NCBI RefSeq assembly: GCF_021869535.1
Contig: NW_026262690.1
Coordinates: 10,031,501-10,095,500, forward strand
Direction of reading: 5' to 3'
DNA from: Mytilus californianus
Lineage: Eukaryota > Mollusca > Bivalvia > Mytilida > Mytilidae
Length of the DNA: 64,000 nucleotides
In this document: piece after piece, positions 1-10,800 of the stretch
Numbering within the stretch: the first letter of the stretch is position 1
Layout of the letters: every line of letters begins with the position of its first letter
The notes under the pieces: model-generated
Told to the model about the DNA's origin: nothing
Databases searched by the model: none
What the model saw: the letters and a program-made list of their open reading frames with translations, nothing else
Position numbers and translations under genes: made by a program

Positions 1-370
1 AAATCGTGTTGCCATGCATGCTAGCGCCTTCATTTTTTGTCGAGTCTACTTTAAAGTTGGACGAAGGTTTCCACTCATAAAAACCATTGATGAGTTCGAT
101 AATCAGAAAAGTCTGAAAAAAAACGGACTTTTTTGGGAGGGGACACAAATATAACCTATATTATTTCTTGTCACCTGGATAAAACCTTCATTTTTCATCA
201 GATCTTTTTCAGATTTGTTCAAAGTTTCCAATCAGTAAAATCTCAAATGAGTTTGATGATCAGAAAATCTGAAAAAGGACCATTTAGCGGAAGTTAAATT
301 CTGGTCTCGGGGACAGATCCTTCACTTTTCATGAGATTCTCTACACATTCGGATAAAGGTTTTCACTAAT
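1..370. repeat. Diverged direct repeats at window start
   Basis: Three degenerate copies of a segment opening with a 'ccttcattttt'-like string (near 27, 186 and 310) and leading into 'gataatcagaaaa.tctgaaaaa' follow each other at roughly 125-160 bp spacing. No coding exon is visible. This is probably an old tandem repeat or part of a larger element that starts outside the window. Confidence 0.4.
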
Positions 371-1570
371 CTAAACAACAGAAACTGAACGTTTAATAAC
401 AAAAACACAGTGCAATGTGGAACTATTTTTCTGTAGCAATACTTTCAAAAATATGCTTTATCAGTTATGGTGGGATCGGACAGGAATGTGAGCTTGCACA
501 TGGCACCGTTCGTGTTGCTCATGTAAGTACAAACCCGGTGATAAGTCTAATTCAGTAGGTCACATTTAAGAAAATAAGTCGGGATTGTGGTTACAATAAT
601 CGGGACATATCCGTCGTCATCTGTGATTCAGACCATTTCAACTTCACCACTTGGAATTCTTGGTTGAATAGCTATCTTTTAAGCAGCAACCCTCTATCAA
701 GGAAATCATGAAAGGAAATGCAAGTTTTGGAATATCGTATCAACTGGGAGATATATACTCTATATGCAGGTACTGTTGGAATGTTGCTACATAGAAATGA
801 AAAGTTCACAATTGGGAAGCTGATATCATCTCTTTTTGTTCTCAACCAACCCTCATTGTCAATTTGTAGATGTAAGTCAAGACATAGAGCAGACTTAACT
901 GTATCTGTTGTATCCTTGATTTCAAGTTTGATGGGATAGAAGCGTTCAACATAGTCACTAAACTTTGAATTATTTTGTGAGAGGACGTCATCTATATAGC
1001 GGAAATTTTAGTTAAAGGATAATGCTAGCTCATTTTCTTCCTAAGAATCTCCTTAGGGAATCTGAAGTAAGCTACGTATGAAAAAATGAACAAATCGACA
1101 AGAAGAGGAGCTCAGTTGGTTCCCAGGAGAAATTCCTATTGTTTTTTGAAAAACACGTCCTCCAAACGTAACAAATATGTTGTCAATCACGAAATCAAGT
1201 ATCTTGATAATTTAAAATTCAGAGAATTTTTGTTTGATCAGCGCGCCAAAGACCAGATATTTGTATGATGTATCTACGTTGGCCATTCTTTTTTATGAAA
1301 CAAAGCATGACCAATTCTTTCAATTTGTCTTTTAGTTTGGAATGGGGAATGCTTGTGTAAAGGGTAGAAAAATCAAATGTTTTAATACTATTGCAAGAGG
1401 AAGATACTTATATTGTATGTACTCTAACATATCTTTCGAATTTTAAGGTATCCACATCTGATTCACGCCGCCCCCAGAGTAGGTAGTTTCACAATAACTT
1501 TGAAGCCCGGTTTTGATTGCTGATAAAATTGATGTTAACAATTTGAAAAGATGTTTCTGGTTGCACTTTG

Positions 1571-2205
1571 ATTAATTGATTGATTGATTGGTGTTTAATG
1601 CCACTTTCAACATTATTGTTCTATGTCCACCGATATGCCACGTGCGGGATTCGAACTCACTACCTCAGTGTTGATTTTTGTCCCCCGCGTAACGCGTTGT
1701 GGGGGACATGAAAATACCGTCTGTCCGTCCGTCCGTCCGTCCAGTCTTGTTAGAGCTCTCACAGGTACAATTCTTGCCAGATTTTTATAAAACTTATACT
1801 ATAGGTTAATATCAGCAATATCTCGGACAAGTTCTATAATGGTGGCCGATCGACTTTTTTTAAAAAGAGTTATGCCCCTTGGAAATATTAAATTTATGGA
1901 AAATGGCCACGTTAGCGCTCTCACGGGTACATTTTTTTTTATAAAGCTTATAGTAAACTATAAGTAATGCCCTTGAAGGTCTGTTTGAAATATTTAGTAT
2001 ACAACAAAAAAAAAAATGTTTGTCCCCCGCGCACGCTTTTTGTTTATAAATTGTTTTGAAGAATAAAAAAAATAGTTTTTTTTTTAGTTATTGCCCCTGG
2101 ATAGATAAAATATGTGCAACGCGGGGGACATTGGAACTCTGTTCTTTTATTAGGATAGTGATACAGTAGTTCGACTACGTAGACCACTCGTCCGACGAGG
2201 CCCCG
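1571..2205 (-). mobile_element. tRNA-derived SINE (- strand) with 10-bp target duplication, split by a MITE
   Basis: On the - strand the element starts near 2205 with a region resembling a Ser/Leu tRNA 5' half ('gacgagtggtctacg', A-box-like). It later shows a B-box-like 'gagttcgaatcccgcac' near 1643-1660 and ends in a (CAAT)n-type tail at 1571-1592. The flanks GGTTGCACTT (left) and GGTTGCCCTT (right) form a 10-bp target-site duplication with one mismatch. A 452-bp MITE sits between the A-box and B-box parts. The A- and B-box assignments are by eye. Confidence 0.6.
1679..2130. mobile_element. MITE with TGTCCCCCGCGT terminal inverted repeats
   Basis: The left end TGTCCCCCGCGT (1679-1690) and right end ACGCGGGGGACA (2119-2130) are perfect inverted repeats. 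The interior has a short (gtcc)n microsatellite (about 1722-1742), a second TGTCCCCCGCGC string at 2021, and no coding frame. It lies inside the SINE at 1571-2205 and is therefore younger than it. No clear target-site duplication was resolved. Confidence 0.6.
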
Positions 2206-2870
2206 GTTGCCCTTGGAAGACCCAGCAATATAATGTTGTTTGTAAGGACACTGATGTAATTTGATTCCTTTATCAAGCAGTTTATGTAATTTGATTTACA
2301 CACAAAAACGATGTTGTTTGGAGCTTAATCTACGAGTACAACAACATATATTTGTCATGGAGGTAGGACAGATGCTTATCAACATTTAGGTCTTTGAAGA
2401 TCAAATTACAAATTAAACTTAAAGCCCAAACGTCCATCTACATGTACCTTCATCAGACATACTACTGTAAACATTGATATACTGGGAATCCAACTACAAA
2501 TTGAAAGTACGCTGTAAGCATCGATTTCTATAAGATTCTAAAAGAAAATTAAAAATCGCATTAGGTCAAATTTACCGAAAGGTCTTGCGAAGTAGCTTTT
2601 AGAAAAATTACGTGTAAAGAAGAAAAATATTTAGTCAAAATATATTGACTAATTCATTTGATTACATTAGTATGGAAGTTTCATCCGATTACGCAATTTT
2701 GTTGGCCGAGGTATTCCAAACGGTACATTTCATTTCCGTATTAATTGCAAGATCTTTGGCTGCAAGTGTTATTCGTGACAAGGTTAATACAATGCGTAGA
2801 AAAACAAAGAAAGGCTCGATTTAACTGGTCATTTTATGGTTGCAGCATAAAAATGTAGTTAAAATAATTA

Positions 2871-2995
2871 AATGCTTCTTTTTGTAATTTTATAAGTTGT
2901 AAAAGCGTTGATCGGGCTCACTTTTTCCCGCGCTTCAATCACAATATGCTTCGGTCAACGCTTTTACTACCCAATTATAGTACAAAAGAAGCATT
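2871..2995. mobile_element. Short foldback MITE
   Basis: The left arm 'aatgcttctt...gtaaaagcgttga' (2871-2911) pairs with the right arm 'tcaacgcttttac...aagaagcatt' (2955-2995), leaving about 40 bp of loop. The whole element is a hairpin of about 125 bp without coding capacity, typical of a MITE. The flanks are AT-rich and do not give an unambiguous target-site duplication. Confidence 0.6.
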
Positions 2996-3651
2996 ATTAT
3001 ATTATCTAATGGGATGGGAGGATGATACACTTGGGGACTGACAATCTACCATTAGAAGAAACGACACAGTAGTATTTTTGTAAATGTATGTAGTCCTGAG
3101 CTGATAACAAATTCTTATGAAAGGAACAATTCGTTGTATGTATTTTCCAGAACGTATATAAATGCACACGCAAGATGTTTATAGAGCAAGAAGAATATCA
3201 TTTATTAGGTACGCACAAGACTGATCAACACATATCAGATGTTATTATATGATTAAAAAAATTCTCTTTTCTCATTGGCTAAAAGCATATTATGAATTCT
3301 TCTTTGATAAAACGTTAAATTCACCGCGGGAAGAACCACAAGAGGTTAAAATAAAATTTGGAACATCTAACGTGTATCTAAATAGAGATATTCAAAGGCA
3401 ACATTAATGACGCCTATTTATGCAAATTTTCGATTTTTCTTTCCTTCTAATTTTCGGTATATTTTTTTCTGCTCTTCTTGTTTTAGATGTATTTTTTTAG
3501 TACTTTTGATTGAATATTTCAGCTTATGAAAGTTAGCAACTGCCAAAGCAGATGATATATTTAGTATAAAAACAAGGAGCAGTTTGAAAAGTATCTTGAG
3601 CAAATACTAGGAAATTGGAGAAGGATACAAAGTCATATAACAAAACAATTG

Positions 3652-4230
3652 TTGACTTTTGATTTCAGTTGATACAATGATTTATCAACCCCCGAGATAT
3701 GACATTCACACTCGGCCGTTGGCTTCGGTGAATATCATATCACTGGGGTTGACAAATCATTGTATTAACACCCCCAAGGGTGACTGGGGAATAGAAATAT
3801 GGTCACCATTGGTCTTCCTCCGACCGGCGGTAAAACCCTCGCTAAAGTGGGGCGTCCGTTTGGCTGTGCAGGATGTACAAGTACGCAGCCACGTCCGGTC
3901 AGAATGGGGACGTTAAATCCGATGCCTCGTGTAGAGAGAATGCCACGCTCTCTGCACGTTAAGAACCCTTGCAACAACTCTTTTAGGGGTCCGTAGGTGA
4001 CCTGTTGCAAGGCAAAATTGCTGTCCCTATCCAATTTACCCTCATTTTCCAGTGGCAGTCTAAATTTCCCCGACCTTCTTCCCGGATGGCCTACATTACA
4101 GAACCTACCTATTGTATTTATTGTTAATTTGTTCTCGTCCTGAATATGCATGAAATATTTGCCACTGGACGTTAAGCAACCAACAATCAATCAATCAATC
4201 ATTGTATTAACCTCATCAAAAGTCAATAAT
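3652..4230. mobile_element. Hairpin (foldback) element split by a retroposon
   Basis: Before insertion of the retroposon at 3770-4196 this was a palindrome of about 135 bp: 'ttgacttttgat...caatgattta' (from 3652) pairs with 'aaatcattgtattaac' (3754-3769) and 'catcaaaagtcaa' (4214-4226). The centre (3700-3730) also pairs with itself. No protein is encoded. Confidence 0.5.
3770..4196 (+). mobile_element. Retroposon with (AATC)n tail and 15-bp target duplication
   Basis: The 427-bp insert is bounded by the direct repeat AATCATTGTATTAAC at 3755-3769 and 4197-4211. Its right end carries an (AATC)n tail after 'ttgccactggacgttaagcaac', so the element points along +. Fragments of the same 3' end recur at 28660-28695 (+), 29878-29945 (-) and 52455-52510 (-). 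The long duplication and simple-repeat tail indicate target-primed retroposition of a SINE or LINE-derived unit. A long - strand open frame (4190-3765) is antisense to the element and is not regarded as a gene. Confidence 0.65.
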
Positions 4231-4329
4231 TATATTACATTTCATAAAAGGTTAGCCATGCGTTTCTCAAACTTTTTATGACATTTTTATACTGAATCCG
4301 TTTGATTTATCCTGATTGATACTCTAGCC

Positions 4330-4830
4330 ATGGTTTATCTATTAGTTGTAATTGGATTTGAACTAGCTTTCTGTAACTGCAAGTACTCTTATTTCGGTGC
4401 TTTGTGTCTATTGTTTTTATGTTAGTCGTTTTTGTGTCTCGTATCGATCTTTTGAGTTTGGACAATTACAACTGATTTTTACAGTCTTTTCTTATGTTGT
4501 GCTGTTGCACCACTGTCCCAGGTTAGGGTAGGGTTGAGCGCCCACAAACATGATTAACCCCGCAACATTCTTTATGTGCTTGACCGAAGTCAGGAACATG
4601 TAGTACAGTGGTTGTCGTTGGCTTATGTCTGTCATATTTGTTTTTTTCGTAAATTGTTTAATTTGTTATAAGTTAGAACGTTAGTTTCTTGTTTGAATTG
4701 AATCAAATTTTTAATGTCGGGGTCGTACAGTGGCCTATAATTGCTTACTACCACTTTACTTTAACACTGGTAGATACAATGTAGTTGCCTCATTGTCCTC
4801 ATTTTTATCAATTATATGTGTATTAAAAAA
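4330..4830 (+). repeat. Dispersed repeat family A copy (retroelement 3' tail)
   Basis: Reading +, the segment contains 'ttagttgtaattggatttgaactag', 'actgtcccaggttagg' and a terminal 'tgcctcattgtcctcatttttat'. The same ordered blocks recur at 12700-12840, 14320-14570, 23040-23935, 41040-41235, 43530-44715 and 46195-46345, and inverted at 29960-31400. Copies vary in 5' extent but keep the same 3' end (TTTTTATA-like), as for 5'-truncated retroelements. It is non-coding here. Confidence 0.6.
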
Positions 4831-5495
4831 TACTACATTTATGATGGTCAAATTTCAGACAGCTACACTGGTCGCAAATAATGAGGGAAGGGGTTAACAT
4901 TGTTTTGCACATGGTCTTGTTAAAAAATGCATACAACGCACAAAATTGACCAAGTGGTGAATCTGATGGCATAATATATTGCATATGAGCAGAAACAAAC
5001 ATTTCCTTTGCAATAAAATGAAAGTGAAAAACAGGGTTTTTTAACTCCCAAATTGTTATTATATTGACGTGTTAATTTTCTTCTTTAATATATTCAACAT
5101 CCTTTAAAACAGGAATGATGTTAATTTCAGATCTTTTTTTTAGCATTTTCTACAAATAAATTAACCCTCAAAGTTTGAATTTCATTAATCTCAATGGAAA
5201 TAGCACCTGTATCGAGTGACATTAGTAGGCAAAGACTGACTGGGGTTGATACATTATTCTAACATAGAAATAACATACGTGTTTATGTGATATAGATATA
5301 GCATATCATATGTATGTATGTATACCTGTGTATGTGTAACCAGATATCTAGGTAAGTTGCTTATGTTTGTTCTTACTTTTGGATATACCTAGGCGCGACT
5401 AACTTAAATATATAACATCTGAAGGAAGATTCTTCATATTTCTGTTGGAGTTGTTTAAATAATCGTTTGCTATTTAAACCAAAATCATGATGACA

Positions 5496-5897
5496 ATGCC
5501 TATACCACGGTCCTTTCGTCCGATATGCCTATACCACGGTCCTTTCGTCTGATATGCCTATACCACGGTCCTTTCGTCCGATATGCCTATACCACGGTCT
5601 TTTCGTCCGATATGCCTATACCACGGTCCTTTCGTCCGGTATGCCTATACCAAAGTCCTTTCGTCCGATATGCCTATACCACGGTCCTTTCGTCTGATAT
5701 ACCTATACCACGGTCCTTTCGTCTGATATGCCTATACCACGGTCCTTTCGTCTGATATGCCTATATCACGGTCCTTTCGTCTGATATGCCTATACCACAG
5801 TTCTTTCGTCTGATATGCCTATACCACGGTCCTTTCGTCTGATATGCCTTTACCACAGTCCTTTCGTCTGATATGCCTATACCACGGTCCTTTCGTT
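5496..5897 (+). repeat. 29-bp minisatellite, about 14 copies
   Basis: The unit 'gatatgcctataccacggt' plus 'cctttcgtct' is repeated with few substitutions (for example 'accaaag' at 5650 and 'tatatcacgg' at 5763). The period of 29 bp is not a multiple of three, so the open + frame through it cycles through all three frames and repeats every 29 residues. It is treated as non-coding. Confidence 0.9.
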
Positions 5898-6394
5898 TGT
5901 GCAATGATTTAGTAAATACACGGCATTTCATTTTATTTGGATTAATAAGAAAAATGATAGATAGATTACAGCATTACCAAAAATACACGATAAAAAACCT
6001 TAATGAAGCTCACTCTACGAGCAAATACATCTGTGTCCTCAAACTGTGCTCCAATTACACCAATCTCGACCTAAATTGAAGAAGGTCACAAGTTTCATCG
6101 ACTTGTTTTCCAGCAGGATCCAGTATATTACTATTAGTCTACTCGACCTATGCTCCAGCAATTACACCAGTCTACTCGACCTTTACTCAAGCAAATACTT
6201 CTGGCTCCTCGTCCTATGCTCCCGCAAATACTCCTAGCTCCTCGACCTATGCTCCAGCAAACACTCCTGGCTCCTCGACATATGCTCCAGCAATTACACC
6301 AGTCTACTCGTGCTTTACTCTAGCAAATGCTCCTGGCTCCTCGTCCTATGCTCCCGCAAATACTCCTGGCTCCTCGACCTATGCTAAAAATTAG

Positions 6395-6590
6395 TTTTCT
6401 CAGTTGAATTGATTCATATTTTTCAGGTCGGGGCTTTTTATAGCCGACTATACGGTATGGGTTTTTCTCATTGTTGAAGGCTGTACAGTTGCCTATAACT
6501 GCTTACATCCACTTTATTTGAACTTTGGTGGATAGTTGTCTCATTGGCAATCATACCTCATCTCCTTATTTTTATACACATGTCTCCTAG
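6395..6590 (+). repeat. Family A 3'-tail fragment inside the 33-bp repeat
   Basis: The blocks 'gaaggctgtacagttgccta', 'ggtggatagttgtctcattg' and a terminal 'ccttatttttata' match the 3' end of family A. It interrupts the 33-bp repeat, so it inserted after that repeat had formed. Confidence 0.6.
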
Positions 6591-6800
6591 AACTGTACTC
6601 AAGTAATAACATCAATATCCTCGACTCATGCTCCAGCAGGTACACAAGTGTCCTTGACTAATGCTCCATTAAATACACAAGTCTACCCGACTTATACTCC
6701 AGCAGGTAAATCAGTCTGTTCGAATTGTACTCGAGCAACTACACCAGTCTCCTTGAACTGAAATATAGCAAATATATTGTAATAAGAAAATTATGGACGA

Positions 6801-7314
6801 CGTTGATATCCGCGTAATGTAACATGGTCTGCTTATTGTTCTTTTCCCTCAGACTCTCAACAGAAGAACTACTTCTGTGAGAGTTGGTACTTGATTTTTA
6901 CTTGATGGGGGAACTAGCATTTGATAATGCCTATGATGGTGTATGGCATTGCTGCCGATGTAAAGGCAGGCCGGGCGTTGATGCCGATGTATTGTTGTCT
7001 GTAACTGTTTTGTATTCTTTTTGTTTTTAATTTATTTTATTAAAAAAGTTTGAATTTTGAAACTTATAGGTGTCAGTCGATCCCGGCCTGCCTCTACATC
7101 GGCAACAACGCCCGGCCTGCCTCTACATCGGCATCAACGCCCGGCCTGCCTTTACATCGGCAGCAAAGCCATACACCATCATAGGCATTGTCAAATGCTA
7201 GTTCCCTCATCAAGTAAAAATCAAGTACCAACTCTCACAGAAGTAGTTCTTCTGTTGAGAGTCTGAGGGAAAAGAACAATAAGCAGACCATGTTACATTA
7301 CGCGGATATCAACG
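6801..7314. mobile_element. 514-bp foldback element with arms of about 190 bp
   Basis: The left arm (6801 to about 6995) and right arm (about 7115-7314) are inverted copies with only a few visible differences (for example 'gatggggga' against 'gatgaggga'). Both start CGTTGATATCCGCG. Each arm contains its own hairpin: 'actctcaacagaag' pairs with 'cttctgtgagagt'. The right arm ends in three tandem copies of a GC-rich unit ('ggcaggccgggcgttg' on the arm's complement), against about one in the left arm. The AT-rich centre has no gene. The high arm identity implies recent activity or gene conversion. Confidence 0.8.
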
Positions 7315-7690
7315 CAGCAGTCTCCTCGAGCTGAAATATAGCAAATACACCAGTGTCATCGATCTGTACTCCAGCAAATACACTATACTCGATATATACT
7401 CCAACAAGTAAAAAAGTTGCCTTGATCTATGCTCCAACAAATACACCAGTGTCTTCGACTTAACTCCAGATCAGTCTCTTCAACTTATGATCCAGACAGT
7501 ACATTGTACATCAGTCTCATCGACTTATACACCATAGATGATAAGCACGGACATTTTTTATAGTTCCAAAACAGGTGAAATGCAATATATTTACATTTCG
7601 ACTAATTCTAAATATAAATGAGATGATACATTAATTAACATATGAACAATAACAATTGATATTATAATTTATAACGTTTTCTTTGTACAG

Positions 7691-7708
7691 TGACTTCCAA
7701 ACAGAAGC
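7691..7708 (+). other. 5' UTR part of dehydrogenase exon 1 after a splice acceptor
   Basis: The pyrimidine-rich 'ttttctttgtacag' ends at 7690 and looks like a splice acceptor 18 bp before the ATG at 7709. The message therefore probably has at least one upstream non-coding exon, not identified here. The 'aagcATGg' context has G at -3 relative position near-consensus and G at +4. Confidence 0.45.
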
Positions 7709-7857
7709 ATGGAGAACAAAGCAGCCGTTGTTACGGGTTCCACCAGTGGTATAGGGTTAGGAATAGCTCATCATCTTGCAGCAAAAGGATGTCATATAGT
7801 TTTGACTGGGCTTGGAGAACAAGGAATTATCGATAATCTCGTAAAGGAATTCAAAGA
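7709..7857 (+). CDS. Dehydrogenase exon 1 (NAD-binding motif)
   Basis: The exon starts at the ATG and carries beta-alpha-beta residues 1-49 with TGSTSGIG at 9-16. The donor is AAAGA|GTAATT and the exon ends in phase 2. Without splicing the next codon position gives a TAA stop at 7858-7862. A reverse-transcriptase relic begins about 20 bp beyond the donor. Confidence 0.85.
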
Positions 7858-10800
7858 GTAATTAATTAATGTATATTACAAATATAGATTTATTTCGTCT
7901 TTAAGTAACTGTTCCACTACTAAACTGTCTATTCTACTTACCAGTACACTTGGTACAATCAAAAACCTGATAATAAATTGTTCAAATAAGGCCTTTGAAA
8001 ATAGTGGAATTAATTACTTTTGGAGTGTCAAAAATTCGTTGGAAGTACTTGATAAATTGCATGCTTATATTGGTGATTTCGAATCTGTTCAAAGTTTTGA
8101 TTTTTCTACCCTATATACCACTTTGCTTCAATCATAATCTCATTAACAAAAAATTCACACACCTAATTAAATGGGCATTTAAAAAGTCAGAATGCGAATA
8201 TATATGTTCAAACTCTTTAAGGTTATTTTTTAGTAACAACAAACAAAAGAACTATGTCAATTGGACCTGCTTTGATACGATAACGGCACTTGAATTTTTA
8301 CTAGATAATATTTTTGTTCGCTATGGAGATTCCGTATATCGTCAAGTTATCGGAATTTCAATGGGGACTAACTGTGCACTACTTATTGCGGACCTGTTTC
8401 TGTATTGTTATGAGTTACAATTTGTGACTAAAATCAGCAAAGACCCATCGAAACAACATCTGATACAAAAATTTAATACCACTTTTAGATATTTGGATGA
8501 TAATTATATTGGCTCTCAAGAATGACGACTTCAGTATGTACACTAAAGAGATTTATCCTGCTGAACTTTTAAATAAAGCTAATACTAACAATGAACACTG
8601 CTCTTTCCTGGATCTTGATATCTATATCTTTAACGGAAAGCTTAATACCAAAATTTACGATAAAAGAGATGATTTTTCATTTCCTATCGTTAATTATTCA
8701 TTTTTAGATGGTGACGTTCCCTTGTCATTATCTTATGGTGTTTATATATCTCAACTTGTTCGATTCGCTCCTGTATGTAACAACGTATTTGATTTTTACG
8801 AAAGAAATCTCTGTATTACTGAAAAATTATAACACCCGGGTTTTCGATATCACAAAGTAGTCAAAACATTTGCTAAATTTAATCATCGGTACAAGGACAT
8901 CATTCGTAAATATAAATCAACATGCAGACATCTTATACGTTCAGGTATTTCACATCCAATCTTTTATGGTAATATTCTATACAAAGCACAAAAATGTCGT
9001 CATTCACCTCAAAAGCTAAACCTTTAAACAGACTTATTCAGAAGGGATATAGTTACGATACTGTTGTCAGGTCATTAAAGATGGCTTATTTTGGAATTAA
9101 TATTGATTCAATCATAGGGTCTTTGCATCGGAAATAAACACATTTATTCTAAAACCAGTTGTTGGCATGATACGGGTAATGTTCTTCTCTTATATTTTAT
9201 GATGGTATGATACTAAACCCCTAACGGGAGGGATTGACTATGTGCTTGATTTTCATATGATGAAAACATAATCTTTCAATCAGTTAAATTGAGGTCTGGA
9301 GCTGGCATGTTGTTAATTTATGTATCATTTCATTTTGCTTAGTTTCTTCTGTTACCTATTCTGACATCGGATTCGGACTTCTTTTAAACTGAGTTTACTG
9401 TGTGTATTGCTGTGTGTTTGTTTATTCTACATTGGCTAGAGGTAAAGGGGGAGGGTTGAGATCTTACAAAACATGTTTAAGCCTGTCGCATTTTTGCGCC
9501 TATCCCAAATCAGGAGCCTCTGGCCTTTGTTAGTCTTGTATGTTTTTTTTAATTTTAGTTCATTTATATGTTTTGGAGTTTAGTATGACCTCCATTTTCA
9601 CTGAACTAGTACAAATGTGTTGTTTAGGGGCCATCTGAAGCCCGCCTCCGGGTGCGGTATTTTCTCGCTGTGTTGAAGACCCATTGGTGGCCTTCGGCTG
9701 TTTTTTGCTCTTTGGTCGTTTTGTAGTCTCTTTGACACATTCCCCATTTCCATTCTCAATTTTATAAGGTATTTTTCAAAATGTTCCGCTGTTGTGTGAG
9801 TTATAATACTAGTTTACAAATACATATGTAGCGTAATTCAAAAATAGTTTCATTTGTTTTCATTACTTACATCCCACTCAGTTTAATTGAGGTCTGGGGC
9901 TAGCTTACATGTCAGTAACTGCTAGTAGTCCTTTGTTAATTTATGTATCATTGTCATTTTGCTTAGTTTCTTCTGTTACCTATTCTGACATCGGACTTGG
10001 ACTTCTTTTAAAATGAGTTTTACTGTGCGCATTGCTGTGTGTTTGTTTATTCTACATTGGCTAGAGGTATAGGGGGAGGGTTGAGATCTCACAAGACATG
10101 TTTAACCCCGCCGCATTTTTTTGCGCCTGTCCCAAGTCAGGAGCCTCTGGCCTTTGTTAGTCTTGTATGTTTTTTTTTAAATTTTAGTTCATTCATATCT
10201 TTCGGAGTTTAGTGTGACGTCCATTTTCACTGAACTAGTACACATTTTTGTTTAGGGACCAGCTGAAGCCCGCCTCCGGGTACGGGATTTTCTCGCTGTG
10301 TTGAAGACCCATTGGTGGCCTTGAGCTGTTTTCTGCTCTTTGGTCGGGTTGTTATCTCTTTGACACATTCCCCCTTTCCATTCTCAATTTTATATTACTC
10401 AATATCATGGAAATCTAATTCCAATTCGAATCATTTAACTCGTAGTTGGATGTAGTTTTACTCTTTATACGAAATTATTTTGTTGTTGAATACAATTGTT
10501 CAGATCTGTATGATGATTATGATGATGATGAAAAACAGTTCGTAATTAATAACGTCATTAATAAATAAACTGATAACTTTCAGTGTTTGGTGTACCAACT
10601 GAGTTATTTACTACTTAACAAATATAAATATAATTTATTGCTTATGGAATGGTCAAAAACTAACCTTTTACTTCTTGAATTTTTGTTTCCAGGCAATATG
10701 CAACAATCAAAGTAAATTATGTACCATGTGATTTACTTAAACCTGAAGAGATATCAGAATTTTGTAAAGCTGTGAAAAACTTATATCCTGACGGAATTGA

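Larger units (their letters stand above)
495..2400 (-). pseudogene. Decayed reverse-transcriptase retroelement (- strand), interrupted by nested insertions
   Basis: Reading on the - strand, 2400-2206 and 1556-495 match by eye the better preserved - strand element at 33370-35640: the same 'aagcagtttatgtaat' and 'catctatatagcgga' blocks occur in the same order, and the 3' tail near 495-600 matches 33590-33700. The coding frame is broken many times. The reverse-transcriptase motif region lies near 950-1010 on the - strand. A tRNA-derived SINE (1571-2205) splits the copy, so it is a dead fossil older than that insertion. Confidence 0.6.
6010..7545 (+). repeat. Degenerate 33-bp tandem repeat field, interrupted twice
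   Basis: The unit 'ctcctcgacctatgctccag' plus 'caaatactcctgg' (33 bp) is clearest at 6205-6385 and decays outwards to 6010 and 7545. The field is broken by a family A fragment (about 6395-6590) and by a 514-bp foldback element (6801-7314). In one frame the unit would code an 11-residue repeat rich in Ser, Pro, Thr and Ala, but stops occur and no start or splice context supports a gene. Confidence 0.75.

Noticed and set aside
3418-3603. - strand frame resembling a secreted peptide (hydrophobic N-terminus, ALA-type cleavage site)
   Set aside because: It begins with TTG, no ATG is in frame, and a stop lies just upstream; no splice acceptor joins it to another start.
3765-4190. 141-residue - strand open frame
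   Set aside because: It runs antisense through a retroposon with a clear target-site duplication and tail.
5525-5755. Open frame of 76 residues
   Set aside because: It is entirely 29-bp minisatellite and merely shifts phase from unit to unit.
5496-5897. CRISPR-like array
   Set aside because: Direct repeats are contiguous, there are no unique spacers, and the sequence is eukaryotic.
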